In this document: in pieces, positions 60,833 through 64,000 of the stretch
How positions within the stretch are numbered: the first letter of the stretch is position 1
How the letters are laid out: each line of letters opens with the position of its first letter
Source of the DNA: Roseomonas sp. KE0001
Lineage (GTDB): Bacteria > Pseudomonadota > Alphaproteobacteria > Acetobacterales > Acetobacteraceae
Reading direction: 5' to 3'
DNA: 64,000 nucleotides
Assembly (NCBI RefSeq): GCF_016107285.1
Contig: NZ_RCVQ01000003.1
Location: 62,001 to 126,000, forward strand
The notes under the pieces: model-generated
Database searches by the model: none
What the model was told of the DNA's origin: nothing
Seen by the model: only the letters and a program-made list of their open reading frames with translations
Position numbers and translations under genes: made by a program

Positions 60833-61849
60833 TCAGGCGATCAGCACGCTGTCCTCCGACCAGCCCAGGAAGGCCACCGCGCCGGTCTGCGGCGTGTCGG
60901 TCCCGTCGGGCCGGTCATAGATCAGCAGCAGGTCCTCGCCCTCCGCGCCGATGGTGAAGCGGCCGGCGCCGGTCAGCGCGCCGCGCAGATAGGCATAGTC
61001 CCCGTCATGCAGCAGCGGCGCGCGCCCGCCGCCGGTGCCGGGCCAGGTGATGCCGGCCAGGTGAACCGGCGCCTCGCGCAGCGCCGCCTCCCCGCCGCCG
61101 CCGAGGATGACCCGCTCCCCGGCCTGGTAGTCGGTGATGACGTCGATCACGCCGCTGAGCGCGTCGCCCTCGGAAAGCGCGCCGTCGGTGTCGCCATGGG
61201 CCAGCAGGACGCTCTGGTTGTGCAGGGCGAAGCGGTCGGCGCCGCTGCCGCCCGTCAGGGTCACGCCGCTCTCGACGAGATGCGTGCGGGCCGGACCGGC
61301 GCTGAAGGACATCAGCAGGTCGTTGCCGCTGCCGCCATCCAGCGTGGTGCGCCGGCTGTGCGAGGTCAGGGTGTCGTTGCCGCTGCCGCCGAAGGCGGCG
61401 TTGTCCAGGCCGATCGGGCCGCCCAGGATCAGCGTGTCGTTGCCGCCATCGCCGTAGATGCGGTGGTTGCTGCCGAAGGCCGAGATGCGGTCGTCCCCGG
61501 AGCCGCCGAAGGCGATGCCGTGGTGGCTCTCGCCAGGCTGGAACCGGTCGCCCAGGGTCAGCGTGTCATGGCCCTGATCGCCGAGCAGGGCGTTGCGGCC
61601 GCCGAGGGCGGTGAGCTGGTCGTCGCCCTGCCCGCCCATCAGCAGGTTGCCCAGCGCCTTCGCGGAGCCGGCGCCGGTGTCGGACAGGACGAGGTCGTTG
61701 CCACGGCCGGCGAAGACCACCTTCATCCGGCCCTGGACCTCGATCTCGTCGGCGCCGGCGGTGCCGAGGACGAGCGTGCCGTCCAGCCAGTCCCGCAACG
61801 GGTCGAGATCGGGCAGAAGGTCGATGGGGCGGAGCCGGGGAAGCGCCAT
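60833..61849 (-). CDS. RTX-like calcium-binding repeat protein
   Basis: A 338-residue protein without a Sec signal. Residues about 30-215 are glycine/aspartate-rich repeats of the RTX type, with units such as GGQGDDQLTALGG, FGGSGDDRISAFG, YGDGGNDTLILGG and DGGSGNDLLMS. The C-terminal part contains DVITDYQAGERVIL, as in type I-secreted proteins. It is probably exported by a type I system encoded elsewhere and folds on binding calcium outside. AGGAGG eight bases before ATG 61849 decides the start. No catalytic domain is visible, so its role may be structural or adhesive. Confidence 0.85.
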   Translation of the reverse strand: MALPRLRPIDLLPDLDPLRDWLDGTLVLGTAGADEIEVQGRMKVVFAGRGNDLVLSDTGAGSAKALGNLLMGGQGDDQLTALGGRNALLGDQGHDTLTLGDRFQPGESHHGIAFGGSGDDRISAFGSNHRIYGDGGNDTLILGGPIGLDNAAFGGSGNDTLTSHSRRTTLDGGSGNDLLMSFSAGPARTHLVESGVTLTGGSGADRFALHNQSVLLAHGDTDGALSEGDALSGVIDVITDYQAGERVILGGGGEAALREAPVHLAGITWPGTGGGRAPLLHDGDYAYLRGALTGAGRFTIGAEGEDLLLIYDRPDGTDTPQTGAVAFLGWSEDSVLIA

Positions 61850-61987
61850 GTCGGGAATCCTCCTCTGGGCCGGGTCCGCCTTCCATCGGGCGGCGAACCC
61901 GGCCGGTGATGAAGAGAATTCTAATTCAGCAATCCATGATTGTGGAAGTCGATAGGAATACAATTACACGTCAAGGTTGTGATGCCG

Positions 61988-62857
61988 TCATCCCGCCAGG
62001 GGAGAGTCCGCCAGGACCTGCAGATGGCCCAGCGAGCAGCGCTCCACCCGCGCCGCGACACCATAGACCTCAGCCAGGAGCGCCGGGGTGAGGGTGGCCT
62101 CCGGCGAGCCCTCGGCGTGCACCGTGCCGCCGGCGATGGCGATGACATGATCCGCGAACCGCGCGGCCAGGCCGAGATCGTGCACGACGATGATGGTGAC
62201 GAGGCCCTTCTCCCAGGTCAGCGCCTGCACCAGCTGCATGACCTGGAGCTGGAAGCGCAGGTCGAGCGCGCTGGTCGGCTCGTCCAGCAGCAGCACCTCG
62301 GGCTGCCGCACCAGGGCCTGCGCCAGGCCGGCGAGCTGGCGCTGGCCGCCGGAGAGCCGGTCCAGCCCGGTCAGCGCCAGGTGGCCGATGCCGATCCGCT
62401 CCAGCAGGTCCAGCGCCCGCTCCGCCGCCAGCTTGGCGGAGATCAGCCCCTCGCCGCCGGCGGGACTGGCCTTCAGCGCGCTGACCAGCGTCTCGAGCAC
62501 GGTCAGCGCCACGCCCTGCGGCAGGCTCTGCGGCATGTAGGCGATGTGCCGGGCGCGGCGCTCCAGCCGCTGCCCCACCATCTCCTGGCCGTTCAGCTTC
62601 ACCGAGCCGCGCGCCGGCAGCAGTCCGGCCAGGCCGCGCAGCAGGGTCGACTTGCCGGCGCCGTTGGGGCCGACCAGGGCGGTGATATGGCCGCCCCGGA
62701 GCGGCTTCAGCGACACGTCCTGCAGGATGACGCGACGGCCATAGCCGAGGGTCAGGCGCTCGATCTCCAGCCGCAGGGGCGGGGCGGCGGGCCGCTCCGG
62801 CGCGGTCATGCCTGGGTTCTCCGGCCCACTCACGCGAGGGTTCTCCCGCGCGCTCAC
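61988..62857 (-). CDS. FecE-type ABC transporter ATPase
   Basis: A 289-residue ATP-binding subunit of a siderophore/haem/cobalamin importer. It has Walker A LVGPNGAGKSTLLRGLAGLL, signature RLSGGQRQLAGLAQALVRQP, Walker B LLLDEPTSALDLRFQ and switch His in VVHDLGLAARF. The N-terminus carries a 25-residue unrelated extension. The ATG at 62857 overlaps the permease stop as ATGA. Substrate is undecided; no binding protein, receptor or Fur box is visible inside the window. Confidence 0.92.
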   Translation of the reverse strand: MSARENPRVSGPENPGMTAPERPAAPPLRLEIERLTLGYGRRVILQDVSLKPLRGGHITALVGPNGAGKSTLLRGLAGLLPARGSVKLNGQEMVGQRLERRARHIAYMPQSLPQGVALTVLETLVSALKASPAGGEGLISAKLAAERALDLLERIGIGHLALTGLDRLSGGQRQLAGLAQALVRQPEVLLLDEPTSALDLRFQLQVMQLVQALTWEKGLVTIIVVHDLGLAARFADHVIAIAGGTVHAEGSPEATLTPALLAEVYGVAARVERCSLGHLQVLADSPLAG

Positions 62858-63909
62858 GCGCGACGCCCCCGGGTGAAGACCAGCGCGACGAAGACCGGCA
62901 CGCCGACCAGCGCGGTGACGATGCCGATCGGCACCAGCAGCCCGGGCACCAGCATCTTGCTGGCCAGGGAGGAGAGCGAGAGCAGCAGCGCGCCGCAGAG
63001 CGCGCTGGCCGGCAGGAAGAAGCGGTGATCCTCCCCCACCATCAGCCGCGCCGCATGCGGCCCGACCAGCCCGATGAAGCCGATGGTGCCGACGAAGGCG
63101 ACCGAGACGCCGGAGAGCACGCTGACCCGGAACAGCGCCCCGTCGCGCAGCCGGTTGGCATCGACACCGAAGGAGAGCGCCCGCTCCTCGCCCAGCCGCA
63201 GGGCGGTGAGCTTCCAGCTCGCCCGGGCGCAGAAGGGGATGGTGACGGCCAGCGCCAGGGCCATGACGCCGATCTTCGGCCAGGTGGCGCGCGCCAGGCT
63301 GCCCATGGACCAGAAGACCAGCTGCTGCAGCGCCTGCTCGGTGGCGATGAACTGCAGCAGGGCGACGGCCGCGTTGAAGGCGAAGACGAGCGCGATGCCG
63401 AAGAGCACCAGCGCCTCGACCCCCGCCCCGCGCAGCCTCGACAGGCTGCGCAGCAGCAGCACCGAGCCGAAGGCGAAGAGGAAGGCGTTGCCCGGCAGCA
63501 GCCAGCTCTGCGGCAGCCAGGGAATGCCGACGCCGATGACGATGGCTAGCGCCGCGCCCAGCGAGGCGGCGGAGGAGACGCCCAGGGTGAAGGGGCTGGC
63601 CAGCGGATTGTTCAGCACCGTCTGCATCTCCGCCCCGGCCAGCGCCAGGGCGGCGCCGACCAGCACGGCCATGACCGCGTAGGGCAGCCGCACGTCCCAG
63701 ACGATGACGGAGACCGGCCCGGTCGCCGAGCCGGGGTCCAGCAGCACGCCCAGCACATCCGAGAGACCCAGGCGCGAGGGGCCGGTGGCGACATCGAGCA
63801 GCAGCGAGGCCAGCGTCAGCAGCGCCAGCAGCACGAGCAGCGCCGTGCGGCGCCAGAGCAGGGCGCGGTAGCCATCCGAGGCCGCGGTCGCCGTCACGGC
63901 GGCGCTCAT
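62854..63909 (-). CDS. FecCD-type ABC transporter permease
   Basis: A 351-residue permease of the BtuC/FecCD family with about nine to ten helices. Marks are LRLPYAVMAVLVGAALALAG, which reads here as VRLPYAVMAVLVGAALALAG, then EMQTVLNNPLASPFTLGVSS, and GTIGFIGLVGPHAARLMVGE near the C-terminus. With the FecE-like ATPase it imports Fe3+-siderophore, haem or cobalamin. Its stop overlaps the ATPase start by 4 bases, and its own start overlaps the stop of a further gene that leaves the window. Confidence 0.93.
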   Translation of the reverse strand: MSAAVTATAASDGYRALLWRRTALLVLLALLTLASLLLDVATGPSRLGLSDVLGVLLDPGSATGPVSVIVWDVRLPYAVMAVLVGAALALAGAEMQTVLNNPLASPFTLGVSSAASLGAALAIVIGVGIPWLPQSWLLPGNAFLFAFGSVLLLRSLSRLRGAGVEALVLFGIALVFAFNAAVALLQFIATEQALQQLVFWSMGSLARATWPKIGVMALALAVTIPFCARASWKLTALRLGEERALSFGVDANRLRDGALFRVSVLSGVSVAFVGTIGFIGLVGPHAARLMVGEDHRFFLPASALCGALLLSLSSLASKMLVPGLLVPIGIVTALVGVPVFVALVFTRGRRA

Positions 63910-64000
63910 CGCCGGCTCATCCGGATGGCGCCCGGGCGCGGCGGCGGCACGGGGTCCGGGCGGCGGGGGAGCGGCCGGGTGCGGCGGGGGCTGGGCGGCA
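63906..64000 (-). CDS. 3' end of the next gene (partial)
   Basis: A minus-strand frame is open from the window edge to a TGA that overlaps the permease ATG. It gives about 30 residues, proline- and arginine-rich (RRPDPVPPPRP, then GAIRMSRR). ATGA coupling suggests it is the C-terminus of a gene in the same import operon, perhaps the binding protein or a TonB-type protein. The sequence shown is too low in complexity to identify. Confidence 0.35.
   Translation of the reverse strand, partial: PPSPRRTRPLPRRPDPVPPPRPGAIRMSRR

Noticed and set aside
61949-61974. TTGACG with TATCGA as a promoter for the RTX-like gene
   Set aside because: Spacing between the two hexamers is only 14 bases, too short for a normal promoter; the region is AT-rich, but no confident call can be made.

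Overview
The window looks like chromosomal DNA of a very GC-rich alphaproteobacterium, most likely an Acetobacteraceae/Roseomonas-type organism. This is inferred from overall base composition, the conserved alphaproteobacterial gene orders (twin-TM protein-etfB-etfA-hbd; ftsE-ftsX-ydcF-plsC beside a zinc-ribbon gene), a SAM-II riboswitch in front of metZ, DUF4175/TIGR02302 and DUF2125 proteins, and orphan Bug-type binding proteins. It has not been checked against a database.

Left accessory block (1-9156). This stretch is visibly less GC-rich. It begins with an electron-transfer/flavinylation operon: a DUF2271 protein with a flavinylation-like motif, a PepSY-membrane-flavodoxin-reductase fusion, and ApbE. 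A metal block on the minus strand follows: PadR regulator, ChrA chromate transporter, and a P1B-4-type metal ATPase. Next comes a graveyard of broken genes (DMT transporter, FMN reductase and QorB-like fragments), an orphan excisionase-like HTH gene, and the last 54 codons of radC. The block therefore appears to have entered at radC and truncated it.

Backbone core (9173-39921). This holds a membrane-fused spermidine-synthase-like protein, hbd and the electron-transfer flavoprotein operon, a large MscS channel, an ACT protein, lysA, TIGR02302 and DUF2125. A possible replication origin lies at 21.8-22.1 kb. It is followed by ftsEX with ydcF and plsC, two extracellular-type glycosidases (GH26-like and GH5) sharing an unusual 40-residue C-terminal repeat, azlCD, recX, argD-argF, a UbiH-type hydroxylase, hslO, folE, apaG, and metZ under a SAM-II riboswitch. 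A tRNA-Gly(CCC) closes the block.

Second accessory block (39922-48900). Immediately beyond the tRNA lie a LysR fragment and an IS5-type transposase 3' fragment. Then comes a hydantoinase/oxoprolinase operon (hyuA-hyuB-binding protein) with a divergent XRE-cupin regulator and a DAO-family oxidase, and then another IS5-type fragment. The two transposase fragments are co-oriented and nearly non-overlapping.

Right backbone (48904-64000). This contains a secreted esterase, peptide-type and Bug-type binding proteins, a cold-shock protein, several small conserved proteins, a PaaI thioesterase, a TerC-CBS-CorC protein, DedA, a PAP2 phosphatase, a DsbD/ScsB-type thiol transporter with a redoxin, an RTX-like calcium-binding protein, and the ATPase and permease of a FecCD-type iron/haem/cobalamin ABC importer running off the edge.
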